Positions 32,413 to 39,881 of a DNA stretch of 52,521 nucleotides are shown here, in pieces; the first letter of the stretch is position 1, and each line of letters begins with the position of its first letter. The stretch lies in the IMG/VR virus record IMGVR_UViG_3300036715_004474, positions 1 through 52,521 of that record, one strand, 5' to 3'. The DNA is from a virus. The translations under genes and the position numbers were made by a program. The notes beneath the pieces were generated by a model. It searched no databases, had not been told where the DNA came from, and was given only the letters and a program-made list of their open reading frames with translations.

Positions 32413-33974
32413 GAGATGCTCCCGACGCCGGCGAACGGGTCGCTGGAGGGCGCGCGCGACCGCGACGGCGCCCCCTTGTCGCGCGCGAGCGCGGGGATGA
32501 GCTCCCGGTCCTCGAGGACGTGCGCGATCGCGCGCCGCGCGGCCTTGAGCATGATGCGCGCCTCGTGCTCCGTCCGCGGCGCGCCCTCGAGGCCCTGCAG
32601 CCTGACCACGGCGTCGCGCGGGTGGAGCTGCTCCACCGCGTCGCTCACCACCCTGGTGATGCCGCCGCGCCGCTCGGTGATGGCGAGGCTGACCAGCCCG
32701 CCGTCGACCAGGCGGACCAGCTCGATCTCCGCCTCGGTGAGCGGGCGCCCGGGCTCCCGGACGAGCTGCCCTCCCTCCCACCGCGTCCGCGCGCCGACGC
32801 GCGCCGCGCGGATCGCGTCCCAGACGTCGCCGGCGTTGGTGGAGGGCTCCCGGGGCGCGGCCGCGCGCACCTTCGACGGCTTCACCGCCATCCTGCCGAA
32901 CTGCACGCCCTGGGGCAGCTTGTGCGTGCCCATGGCCGAGAACGGGATGGAGGAGCCGCTCGACGTGTCGTTCGTCCCGAAGGCCCCCCGGATCGCGTGG
33001 CGCAGGCCGGCGTAGGGCTCCGCGCGCTGCAGGCGTGGGTGGATCTGGTCGAGGCTGCCGTCGTACTCCACGCCGCGGCGCCGGAGCGCGTTGACGGCGA
33101 TGATCGCCATGGCGCGGAGCTCGCCCTGCAGGGCGGCGTGGATGGCGGCGCAGAGCGGACCGAACCAGGAGGGCGGCGCGGCCGCGGACACCTCGCTGGA
33201 GGGCGCCGGCTCACCCACGACTTCGGACGTGTGCTCGAGCAGGAGCTCCCCGAGGTCGAGGCGTGCCCGGCCGGGCTTCTTCGAGCTGGTCCGGCCGCGC
33301 TTCGCGGGCGCGTCGCCGTGCAGCCGCCCCATGTACCGCCGCATGGTGTCGAGCGCGACGACCAGCGCCTGGGTCTGCTCCGTGTGATGCCGGATGTCGG
33401 CGTCGAGCTGGGCATCCTGCAGCCCGAGGACCGCCTCGGCACGCACGCGGGGCGCGGGCGCCTCGGTGGTGGCGTCGGGGCCGGTGAAGCCGGCGCTCTC
33501 CCGATCGGTGGACCGGCCCCACTCCTCCAGCAGGCGGCCCGGGCGCGAGTAGGCGTCCCACGGCTGGACCCGGAGATCGAGCTCCCACAGGGGCAGGTCG
33601 AGATCGCGCGAGGGCGGGGGCAGGACGGCCGCGCACGCCGCGCACTCGAGGACGCCGGTGCGGGCGACCAGGAGCGCGGTGGACAGGCAAAGGGGGCAGC
33701 GGCGCGACCAGCTCCCGTGCCGGCGCGGCGGGGCGTCCTGGGCCGGCGCACTCGCGGCAACCACAGGCGGCGCCCAGCCCAGGCCGTAGCGCTCGGCCAT
33801 CGCGCGCTGCTGGTCCAGCGGCAGTCGCCCGATTTCGGCGAACGTGTACTCGCGCCCACCCGGCCCGGGCGGCGCGCTACCCGCCGTCGCGTTATCGGAT
33901 GGCGCGACACCCGGCGCGGTATCCGGCGATGGTGCGACAGGCTCCGCGACACCCCGTGCGTGATAACTGATCAT
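32409..33974 (-). CDS. Zinc-ribbon protein of unknown function, 521 aa
   Basis: ATG 33974 overlaps the recombinase stop by four bases (ATGA). A Pro/Ala-rich start (to about 40) is followed by TFAEIGRLPLDQQRAMAERY and a zinc ribbon (C93, C96, C111, C114; CPLC...CAAC). Three helical domains follow with conserved-looking runs: LDADIRHHTEQTQALVVALD, GPLCAAIHAALQGELRAMAI and RPLTEAEIELVRLVDGGLVS near the end. The ribbon and the coupling to a recombinase suggest DNA contact. The length is unusual for a regulator; no family was recognised. Confidence 0.6.
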   Translation of the reverse strand: MISYHARGVAEPVAPSPDTAPGVAPSDNATAGSAPPGPGGREYTFAEIGRLPLDQQRAMAERYGLGWAPPVVAASAPAQDAPPRRHGSWSRRCPLCLSTALLVARTGVLECAACAAVLPPPSRDLDLPLWELDLRVQPWDAYSRPGRLLEEWGRSTDRESAGFTGPDATTEAPAPRVRAEAVLGLQDAQLDADIRHHTEQTQALVVALDTMRRYMGRLHGDAPAKRGRTSSKKPGRARLDLGELLLEHTSEVVGEPAPSSEVSAAAPPSWFGPLCAAIHAALQGELRAMAIIAVNALRRRGVEYDGSLDQIHPRLQRAEPYAGLRHAIRGAFGTNDTSSGSSIPFSAMGTHKLPQGVQFGRMAVKPSKVRAAAPREPSTNAGDVWDAIRAARVGARTRWEGGQLVREPGRPLTEAEIELVRLVDGGLVSLAITERRGGITRVVSDAVEQLHPRDAVVRLQGLEGAPRTEHEARIMLKAARRAIAHVLEDRELIPALARDKGAPSRSRAPSSDPFAGVGSIS

Positions 33975-34948
33975 CGGTCCTCTCCCTTCCCGCCGCCCTC
34001 GAACGGGACTCGAAGCAATTCCGCCGTGCGCACCATGGTGGCCTCGCCGCGGCGGTCGTATCGCTGTGTCGTCGTGACCTGGGCATGGCCCACCATCTTC
34101 GCCACCGTCACGAGGTCGCCGCCGGCGTCGAGCGTGTCGGAGATGCACGTCCTGCGCATGTCGTGCGAGGTGAACGAGGCGACGCCCGCGCGCTCCCGCA
34201 CCTGCTCGAGGATGAAAGCGATCGCCCGGTCGGAGAGGCGGCGGACGGTGGGGCGGTCACCCTTGGAGATCCCGACGAACAGCGGCCCCGGCGCCTCGCC
34301 GCGTGCTGCCAGCCAGGCGCGCAGCGCGCGCAGGCTCCCCGGCGGCACGAAGGTGCTGCGCTCCTTGTTGCCCTTGCCCAGCACGCGCAGCCCGCCGGTC
34401 ACCAGGTCGAGGTGCACCAGGTCGAGGGCAACGGCCTCGGAGCGGCGGACGCCGGCGCCGTAGAGCACGCCGACGATGGCGGCATCGCGAGCGCCGGCAA
34501 CGGTCGACCCGTCGCATGCCTGGAAGAGCGCGACCAGCTCGCCGGGCTTCAGCGCGCGCCCAGCCGGCATGCGGAAGCCCCGCACGCCCCGCACATCGCA
34601 GGCGCGCGCGCAGTCCTCGGCCGACATCTGGCCGAGCCGCATGGCCTCGCGGAGCACGCCGCGGACCGCGGCGAGCACCTTGTTCGCCGTCGCAGGCGCG
34701 CAGCTGGCGGCGAGCCGCGCTCGGAGCGCGACGAGGTGCTGGTAGCGCAGGCTGGCCCACGGGACGTCTCGGGGATCCTCCACCCCGAGCTCGCGGGCGA
34801 TGGTGCCCAGCGCGCTGCGCATCCCGGCCCGGCTCTTCTCGCTGCCGAGGCCGGCGAGGTAGACCGCGGCCGGGTGCTGATCCGCGGGTTGGGGCGTAGC
34901 GAGGGAGACCAGCGGGGCGCCGCCGTCAGGCTTGATGATATCTGCCAT
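33971..34948 (-). CDS. Tyrosine recombinase (XerC/D-like), 325 aa
   Basis: Complete site-specific recombinase: R168 (GVRRSEA), K192 (GKGNKERST), H262-x-x-R265 (SHDMRR), H288 (VGHAQ) and nucleophile Y297 (QRYDR) are all present, and the SAM-like N-terminal domain spans about 25-120. The length is close to XerC/D (about 300 aa). ATG 34948 (MADIIKPDGG) was preferred to upstream starts in an Arg-rich region. It is the second tyrosine recombinase of the phage; the distal integrase is at 51226-52521. Possible roles are dimer resolution, inversion or a captured element. Confidence 0.85.
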   Translation of the reverse strand: MADIIKPDGGAPLVSLATPQPADQHPAAVYLAGLGSEKSRAGMRSALGTIARELGVEDPRDVPWASLRYQHLVALRARLAASCAPATANKVLAAVRGVLREAMRLGQMSAEDCARACDVRGVRGFRMPAGRALKPGELVALFQACDGSTVAGARDAAIVGVLYGAGVRRSEAVALDLVHLDLVTGGLRVLGKGNKERSTFVPPGSLRALRAWLAARGEAPGPLFVGISKGDRPTVRRLSDRAIAFILEQVRERAGVASFTSHDMRRTCISDTLDAGGDLVTVAKMVGHAQVTTTQRYDRRGEATMVRTAELLRVPFEGGGKGEDR

Positions 34949-34969
34949 CGGGCGTCTCCCAAACTGCTT

Positions 34970-34989
34970 CCTAGAATGTAGATTCCAGG
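34970..34989. promoter_or_regulatory. Imperfect AT-rich palindrome upstream of recombinase
   Basis: CCTAGAATGTAGATTCCAGG matches its reverse complement at 16 of 20 positions, with an AT-rich centre. It starts 21 bases before the recombinase start and could be an operator or a recombination core site. Confidence 0.35.
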
Positions 34990-35041
34990 GAGTAATGACG
35001 AATACCGCGACAGCGGGGGACCGCCGGCGCACTATCCCTAT

Positions 35042-35064
35042 CACCGCATTTCGACAATGCGGTG
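35042..35064. repeat. Perfect 9-bp hairpin
   Basis: CACCGCATT (35042-35050) and AATGCGGTG (35056-35064) enclose a 5-base loop TCGAC. It lies in the spacer between the HTH gene ending at 35126 and the recombinase. It could terminate the upstream gene or be a recombinase binding site; there is no U-tract. Confidence 0.45.
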
Positions 35065-35125
35065 CGCGCACCCCGCAGTCGGGGCGAGCGCAGCTACGAG
35101 GCCGCGCGCCGACGTGGCACGCAGC

Positions 35126-35470
35126 CTATGATGCCTTGCTGGCGCGCGTGAACAGGCCGACGTCGACGGCCTCGAGGTACGTCCGCTTCTGGGCCTCGCG
35201 GAAGGCCGACGCGTACGCCTCGGTGACGAACACGCCGTTGATGTCGGTCTGGAGGACGAAGGGATCCTTCGCGCGCCGGATGAGCACGTCGAGCCTGCGG
35301 CGCTCGACGTCGAGGAAAGCCGCGATCGCCTTCTTGCCCCTGAGGAGCGGAACGCCGGCATCGTTCGCCTGTGCCGCCGTGCCCGCTGTGACGCCCCCCT
35401 CCACGATGAGCATTGTGGACGTGGACACCGTCTGTGCGGAAGGCGAATAAGTGCCGTTTTTGCTGCGCAT
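35126..35470 (-). CDS. HTH regulator, 114 aa
   Basis: ATG 35470 (MRSKNGTYSPSAQTVSTSTM). After a Ser/Thr-rich start, residues about 48-100 (LLRGKKAIAAFLDVERRRLD, VLIRRAKDPFVLQTDINGVF, VTEAYASAFREAQKRTYL) have the helix-helix-wing arrangement of excisionase-type winged helices: a recognition helix, then 'RRAKDPF' and a 'GVFVT' wing. It may control or assist the recombinase downstream of it. Confidence 0.55.
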   Translation of the reverse strand: MRSKNGTYSPSAQTVSTSTMLIVEGGVTAGTAAQANDAGVPLLRGKKAIAAFLDVERRRLDVLIRRAKDPFVLQTDINGVFVTEAYASAFREAQKRTYLEAVDVGLFTRASKAS

Positions 35471-35621
35471 GAGCACCCCGGGCGAACTGTCGGCGATGTC
35501 AGGATTGTACCAGACGGACGGCGCGCGCGCTGAGCGACGTGGTCGGGGAACGCCTGGGTTTCGGCGTGCGTGGGCTGGGGTATGTCCGAGCGCGGGGGAG
35601 CGCGGTGGGACGAGGTGCGCA

Positions 35622-35645
35622 ACGCGGCGCGGTGCTGCGCCGCGT
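35622..35645 (-). terminator. Hairpin after the partition operon
   Basis: ACGCGGCGC (35622-35630) and GCGCCGCGT (35637-35645) form a perfect 9-bp stem with a 6-base loop, 12 bases after the stop of the ribbon-helix-helix gene on the minus strand. It probably ends or stabilises the partition transcript. The rest of the spacer to 35470 shows nothing else. Confidence 0.5.
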
Positions 35646-35657
35646 CTGGAGGGCGCG

Positions 35658-35894
35658 CTACTCGTCGTCGGCGCCGCCGGCCATCTCGGCGACGTCGACG
35701 CCGTCACGCCGGGCGAGGCGCACGAAGTAGGCGGCGACCGAGATCCCCTCGGCCGCGGCGCGCGCCTTGAGCGCCCGCCTCGTGGCGGGCGGCACCTTCA
35801 GCGTGAGCCGCTCCAGCTCGCCGGCGGCGAGCTTCGCGGCGGCGGCCTTCACGTTCACCGCCCGGGCCGTCGAGGGACGCTGGGGGGCCTTCAC
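35658..35894 (-). CDS. Ribbon-helix-helix partition partner, 78 aa
   Basis: Starts at GTG 35894, overlapping the parA stop by four bases (GTGA). The N-terminal 25 residues are basic and flexible (RPSTARAVNVKAAAAKLAAG). The C-terminal core LERLTLKVPPATRRALKARA, then AAEGISVAAYFVRLARRDGV, is a ribbon-helix-helix. A flexible basic arm plus this fold directly after a small ParA is the ParG/ParF-type (type Ib) arrangement, where the protein binds the centromere and represses parA. The role is inferred from layout. Confidence 0.75.
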   Translation of the reverse strand: MKAPQRPSTARAVNVKAAAAKLAAGELERLTLKVPPATRRALKARAAAEGISVAAYFVRLARRDGVDVAEMAGGADDE

Positions 35895-36547
35895 GCGGCT
35901 TCCGCCATGGCGGCCTCGTAGAGCCGGGTGATCTCGTCGGCCGCCGGCGACGCCGGCGCGCCGAACGTCAGCACGCTCTCGCCCGTGAACATCGACTCGG
36001 CGAACGCCACCCGGTTGCCGATGGTGATGGGCGCGAGCTCGCCGTTGGGGGCGATGGCGTCGAGGGCCAAGCGGGTGATCCGGGTGTTGGAGGCGACCCC
36101 GTTGAGCACGAAGAGCCGGCGCGTGACCGGGAGCCGGAGCTCGGCGCGGATCTGGTCCGCGCTGTCGAGCAGCTCGATGGTCTCGCTCGCCGCCCACCAG
36201 TCGAGCGGCCCCGCGCGGAGCGGGATCACGATGACGTCGGCGGCCACGGCCGCGGCGCGCGTCACGTCGCCGATCCGCGGCGGGCCGTCGCAGAGGACGA
36301 CGTCGTAACCCTGCGACAACGTCCTGAACTTCGGCAGGCTCAGGGCCTTGTCGGTGCGCGCCACGTTGAGGCCGTCGAGCCGCGACCCCGCCTCCCGCGC
36401 GCTGAACCAGTCCAGGCTCGAGCCCTGCTGGTCGAGGTCGAGGATGAGGGTGCGCTGGCCCGCCAGATGCGCGGCCGCGGCGAGGTTCGCCGCGATCGTC
36501 GTCTTCCCCGTCCCGCCCTTCTGGTTGAGCACGGCGATGGTTCTCAT
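35891..36547 (-). CDS. parA: ParA-type partition ATPase, 218 aa
   Basis: Small Walker-type ATPase: deviant Walker A KGGTGKTT (10-17, signature K10), Walker A' LDLDQQGSSLDWF (36-48), Walker B DVVLCDGPPR (82-91). There is no N-terminal HTH, so it belongs to the short class (type Ib, such as ParF, about 206 aa). ATG 36547 was chosen; the frame stays open through the repeats upstream but that part is non-coding in character. It lies just downstream of 9-bp and 22-bp repeat arrays, consistent with a centromere-operator. It would move the free phage genome to daughter cells. Confidence 0.85.
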   Translation of the reverse strand: MRTIAVLNQKGGTGKTTIAANLAAAAHLAGQRTLILDLDQQGSSLDWFSAREAGSRLDGLNVARTDKALSLPKFRTLSQGYDVVLCDGPPRIGDVTRAAAVAADVIVIPLRAGPLDWWAASETIELLDSADQIRAELRLPVTRRLFVLNGVASNTRITRLALDAIAPNGELAPITIGNRVAFAESMFTGESVLTFGAPASPAADEITRLYEAAMAEAA

Positions 36548-36552
36548 GGCCG

Positions 36553-36678
36553 GTGAACCTAGTGCAACCAGTGAGACCAGGTCAACCAGGGCGACAGGTT
36601 GCGCCGGTGCGACGGGTACGACCAGGCGCACCGGGACACCTGGTGCGCCGAGGGCGACCAAGACGACGGGGCGCGGCG
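36553..36678. repeat. Degenerate 9-bp tandem array next to parA start
   Basis: About 14 contiguous nine-base units with consensus near GTGCGACCA (for example GTGCAACCA, GTGAGACCA, GGTCAACCA, GTACGACCA, GTGCGCCGA). The first unit begins six bases upstream of the parA ATG. Type Ib partition operators are also made of short degenerate boxes bound by the ribbon-helix-helix protein, so this may be the parA operator. Confidence 0.55.
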
Positions 36679-36955
36679 CCGTCTCCAGCGGGCGGACCTC
36701 GGGTGCGCGCCGTGGCGACCAGGTCCTCGTGGCACCTGGCGCGCCGGCAGCCGGGCGCGCGGGCGCGCCGCCGAGCTCCGCATGGTCGGCGGCCCGCGGC
36801 GCCGTTGTTGGCCAGCTCTGGGCTCGCGGCGCCCCCTGGCGTAGCCCCTGCTGGACCCCAAGAACCGACCGACATCGTGTGTGTGCCCGCCGGGAGGCCG
36901 CTCTCACATCGGGTGATCCTGAGTTCAATCCTCGGAGGTTCCTGAGGAGATCCTC

Positions 36956-37084
36956 TCGTCGTCGAGCCCGCTTGGCAGGGTCGTCGAGCCCGCTTGGCAG
37001 GGTCGTCGAGCCCGCTTGGCAGGGTCGTCGAGCCCGCTTGGCAGGGTCGTCGAGCCCGCTTGGCAGGGTCGTCGAGCCCGCTTG
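36956..37084. repeat. Six tandem 22-bp iterons
   Basis: Units beginning GTCGAGCCCGCTTGGCAGGG start at 36961, 36983, 37005, 37027, 37049 and 37071. The first five are identical and contiguous with exact 22-bp spacing; the sixth is true only for its first 14 bases. Such an array near an initiator gene and parA fits replication iterons or a partition centromere. There are no unique spacers, so it is not CRISPR. Confidence 0.9.
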
Positions 37085-37231
37085 ACTAGATGGGTAGGCG
37101 TAGATCCAGGGGTCGGCCGTTCCTGGCGAGGTCGAAGTGCGCTCGCCCGGCCGAACCCGAAACGCGGACAGGCCGGCCCATGGCCGGGTCGGCACCCAGC
37201 CACAGACCGGCCTCTCGAGGGCCTCAGCGTC

Positions 37232-38977
37232 TCAGCGCGCTGGTGGGCCGCGGCCGTTGGCCGCGGCCCACCAGGTGGCCGCGGTCTCGCCGCGTTCGGC
37301 GCGCCTGAGGATGCGCCGGATGACGTTCACAGGCTTGCGCGCGCCGTCGCCCGTGCGCGCACAAGCAACCGCGAAATCGCGAAAGGTCCGCCCCTTGCGG
37401 TCGGGCGTGTTCGCGGCCTGCTCAATCCCAAAGAGAGCGCTCCCCAGCGGGACCTCCTCCCGTCGCACAATCTGGGCAAACGTCCACGCGAAGGCCTCGA
37501 GCGGGACGTTCATCTCGGCCTCGACCTCCGGGTGCTGGCGGAGCAACTCGAGGATCGCGCCCTCGAGGACGCCGGGCGGTGCGAGGGGGTCGCGCGGCGG
37601 CGCTGCTGCTGCCGCGGTCGCGCTCGGCCGAGGACGCTCCGGGACGTACTCCGGCTCGGGCACAAACAGCGGCGCGGGCTGGTACGTGGGCTTCGGCACG
37701 AGCGCGAGGGCCGCGGAGGTCGCCGCCACCGGGACCAGGATCTCGCCGGTGGCCTGGGCGTGGGCGAGATCCGCCGCAGCCTCAGCGTCGACGATCCGCT
37801 CGGCCGCGGCGCGCAGTTCCCGCTTCTCGCAGTCGACGTCGCTCTTGGGCCGCCAGCGATCGAGCTGCCTGCCGGGGGATCGTCGCTGGGCTTCACGTAC
37901 GCGCGCCTCGTGTGCCGCCTCGGCCTCCTGCGTGAGCTCTGCCAGGACGTGGGCGATCTCCGCCTCGCGCGCCGCGCCGGCCGCGGAAGGTGGCTGCGCG
38001 AGCGCGCGCAGCTCTTCGGCGGCCGCGGCGATCTCCGCGGCCTCGTCGACCATCTCCGGTCCGCCCTCGATCGCGTCGTCGCTGAGCGGCCCGCCCTCGG
38101 GCACCGGCGGCTCATCGCGCTGCGCGTCCTCACCGACGTCCTCACCGACGTCGGCGTCGTTGGCTGGTCCGGGCGCCGCCGGTTCGTCGTGCTGTGCGCC
38201 CTCGCCGACGTCGTTGGCGGCGGCGTCGCCGGCATCGTTGGCTGGTCCGGGCGCCTGCGCCTCGTCGCGCTGCTCGCCCTCTCCGACGTCGTTGGCAGCG
38301 CTCTCCTCACCCAGCTCGACGACGCCGGCGAGCGCGAGCTCGCGCTCGCCGATCTGGTTGAGTTTGCGCAGCTGCTCCGCGACCGCGGGGCCCTCGTTGG
38401 CGACGTCGGCCGCGATCAAATCGATCACGACCTGCGGTACCTTCGACCAAATCGCGTTCCGGAGGTTGCCGAACGCCTCGTGCTTGCGCTGACGGATCGC
38501 GACCAGGTCGAATGCCTCCGCCTCCGCCGCGTGCGCGATCGAAGAGGCGCGACTTTGCTCGCAGTCCAGCGCGAGCTCCCGGGCGCTTCGGAAGATGCAG
38601 GCCCGGCCGTTACCCTCGTGCGCGCTCTCGTTGATGATCTGCAGGAAGCCGCGCAGCCGATTCGGCACGTTGAGCACGACGTGGATCTTGCCGATGCGCG
38701 TGAGCGGCTCCATGCCCGGCGTCGCCATGATGCGCCGCACGCCTGCCAGCGCGCGCGCGGTCACCTGGAGCACGCGCGGCGTGCGGATCGGCGAGCAGCG
38801 TGGCGACGCCTGCCCCTTCGCATGCATCGGGGACGAGGCAGGGTCGGGCACATGCGTCCGGTACCAGCCCTTTTTCAGGCGCCGCCGGCCCTCACCAGGC
38901 GCGTCCACGCGCGGCAGCCGCTTGGGGCGTAGCACTGGCGCCTCGTCGACGTGGTCGGCGAGCTCGGGGGCCGTCAT
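37232..38977 (-). CDS. Winged-helix replication-initiator-like protein, 581 aa
   Basis: ATG 38977 overlaps the DnaA-IV-like gene stop by four bases. Residues about 95-170 hold a winged-helix pattern: KIHVVLNVPNRLRGFLQIIN, then CIFRSARELALDCEQSRASS, then IAHAAEAEAFDLVAIRQR. The 'sAxEiAxdcexSrxt..h..eaeafgLv' form is common in plasmid and phage initiators. A long acidic Ala/Pro/Asp-rich linker with internal repeats (about 225-310) follows, then a coiled coil and a C-terminal helical domain (about 465-575). It is unlike the neighbouring structural proteins. Initiator function is inference from the fold plus iterons beside it. Confidence 0.55.
   Translation of the reverse strand: MTAPELADHVDEAPVLRPKRLPRVDAPGEGRRRLKKGWYRTHVPDPASSPMHAKGQASPRCSPIRTPRVLQVTARALAGVRRIMATPGMEPLTRIGKIHVVLNVPNRLRGFLQIINESAHEGNGRACIFRSARELALDCEQSRASSIAHAAEAEAFDLVAIRQRKHEAFGNLRNAIWSKVPQVVIDLIAADVANEGPAVAEQLRKLNQIGERELALAGVVELGEESAANDVGEGEQRDEAQAPGPANDAGDAAANDVGEGAQHDEPAAPGPANDADVGEDVGEDAQRDEPPVPEGGPLSDDAIEGGPEMVDEAAEIAAAAEELRALAQPPSAAGAAREAEIAHVLAELTQEAEAAHEARVREAQRRSPGRQLDRWRPKSDVDCEKRELRAAAERIVDAEAAADLAHAQATGEILVPVAATSAALALVPKPTYQPAPLFVPEPEYVPERPRPSATAAAAAPPRDPLAPPGVLEGAILELLRQHPEVEAEMNVPLEAFAWTFAQIVRREEVPLGSALFGIEQAANTPDRKGRTFRDFAVACARTGDGARKPVNVIRRILRRAERGETAATWWAAANGRGPPAR
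37240..37274. repeat. Perfect 16-bp hairpin at the end of the initiator gene
   Basis: CTGGTGGGCCGCGGCC (37240-37255) pairs fully with 37259-37274 across a 3-base loop GTT. It lies within the last codons of the initiator-like gene, 155 bases before the iterons. Such a strong stem could terminate transcription into the origin or be a structured origin element. Confidence 0.7.
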
Positions 38978-39438
38978 CCGGTCCTCGCCAGGTCCGCCGC
39001 CGCGGGCCCGTTCGCCGGCGCCGGCTGGCGCGCGATGTAGTCCCGCACCGCCTCGGCCGCGGCGAGCTCGCCGGCGAGCCGCCGCGCGTGCAGGCGCACG
39101 CCGGCGAGGACCGTGGTGTGGTGGGTGCCCCCAAACGCCCGGGCCACCACCGGGTAGCTCTTCGACGCCATGCCGGTGTAGCAGTCGTACCAGGCCCGGC
39201 GGCGCGCCGCTGCGGGGGCGCGGTGGCGGTCGCCGCCGAGCAGCTCGGCGAGCGTGACGCTGTCCGCCAGCGCGCCCGCGGCGGCGACCTCGAGGAACGT
39301 CCGGCCGTCGGCCAGCAAGTGGAGCCGGAGACCCCGGGCCACGTCGCGCAGCGCGGCGGGGAGGGCGGCCACGGCCCGCTCGAGCGCGGGGTCGACGAAG
39401 AGCGGGACCTGCTGGAGGCGCGGCGTGGGCTGGGTCAT
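38974..39438 (-). CDS. DnaA domain IV-like DNA-binding protein, 154 aa
   Basis: Residues 92-121 read SKSYPVVARAFGGTHHTTVL then AGVRLHARRL. This matches the DnaA C-terminal signature (Y/P-x-IG-x-x-FGGRDHTTVLHA), which reads the DnaA box; here R/D are T/H. The N-terminal 80 residues are helical and not an AAA+ domain, and there is no Walker motif, so this is a stand-alone DNA-binding version. ATG 39438 overlaps the upstream stop (ATGA), and the gene is coupled to the initiator-like gene. It may mark the origin or interact with host initiation. Confidence 0.7.
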   Translation of the reverse strand: MTQPTPRLQQVPLFVDPALERAVAALPAALRDVARGLRLHLLADGRTFLEVAAAGALADSVTLAELLGGDRHRAPAAARRRAWYDCYTGMASKSYPVVARAFGGTHHTTVLAGVRLHARRLAGELAAAEAVRDYIARQPAPANGPAAADLARTG

Positions 39439-39851
39439 CCGGTCGGCCTCCGCGCGGCCTCGCGGGCCCGCACGAGGGACTGCTCCAGCGCCGCGGCCGC
39501 GGCGGCGCGATCGGCCGCGCAGCTCTGGCACGCGCAGTTCTCCCGCGCGCGGTCCGTGCCCACCTGGAGGGCGGAGGCGACCTGCCGGCGGGTGCGGGGG
39601 GACAGCAGCGACGCGATCACGACCAGCGGGCCGCCGAGGAGATCGCGGAGCCGCCCCGCGGCCGCGCCGTGGCTGGAGATCTCGCCGAGCAGCTCGAGCA
39701 GCGCGACGTCGAAAATGATGTGGTCGGGCCCGACAGGGAGATCCGCGAGCGCCGTGACCAGCTCGGTGACGAGCTTGCCGATCAACGGCGCGGCGATGCG
39801 CTGGGCGGCGAGGGCCTCCCGCGCGAGGGCGAGCAGCTCGGCGCGCGTCAC
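39435..39851 (-). CDS. Hypothetical protein, 138 aa
   Basis: First gene of the replication-partition operon, starting at GTG 39851. Mostly helical (LALAREALAAQRIAAPLIGK, LVTELVTALADLPVG) with a cysteine pair ENCACQSCAAD near residue 105-115 that may bind metal, then Ala/Arg helices. A G13 tract lies 31 bases upstream of its start. Function unknown. Confidence 0.55.
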   Translation of the reverse strand: MTRAELLALAREALAAQRIAAPLIGKLVTELVTALADLPVGPDHIIFDVALLELLGEISSHGAAAGRLRDLLGGPLVVIASLLSPRTRRQVASALQVGTDRARENCACQSCAADRAAAAAALEQSLVRAREAARRPTG

Positions 39852-39881
39852 GGTCGCCTCGCGATCACGTCGAAGTCCCGC

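Larger units (their letters stand above)
36548..37231. other. 684-bp non-coding region with two repeat arrays
   Basis: The longest gene-free stretch, between parA and the initiator-like gene. It contains a 9-bp degenerate array (36553-36678), a GC-rich plain part (36679-36955), six 22-bp iterons (36956-37084) and a GC-rich end. Part of it stays open in several frames because the repeats lack stops, but no frame has coding character. It is the best candidate for origin and centromere. Confidence 0.6.

Noticed and set aside
36956-37084. Possible CRISPR array
   Set aside because: The units are contiguous with no unique spacers and no cas genes nearby; they are tandem iterons.
35891-37195. Longer parA reading frame running through the iterons
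   Set aside because: The upstream part encodes repetitive Gly/Ser/Thr/Arg text from the DNA repeats; the ATG at 36547 gives the expected ParA start.
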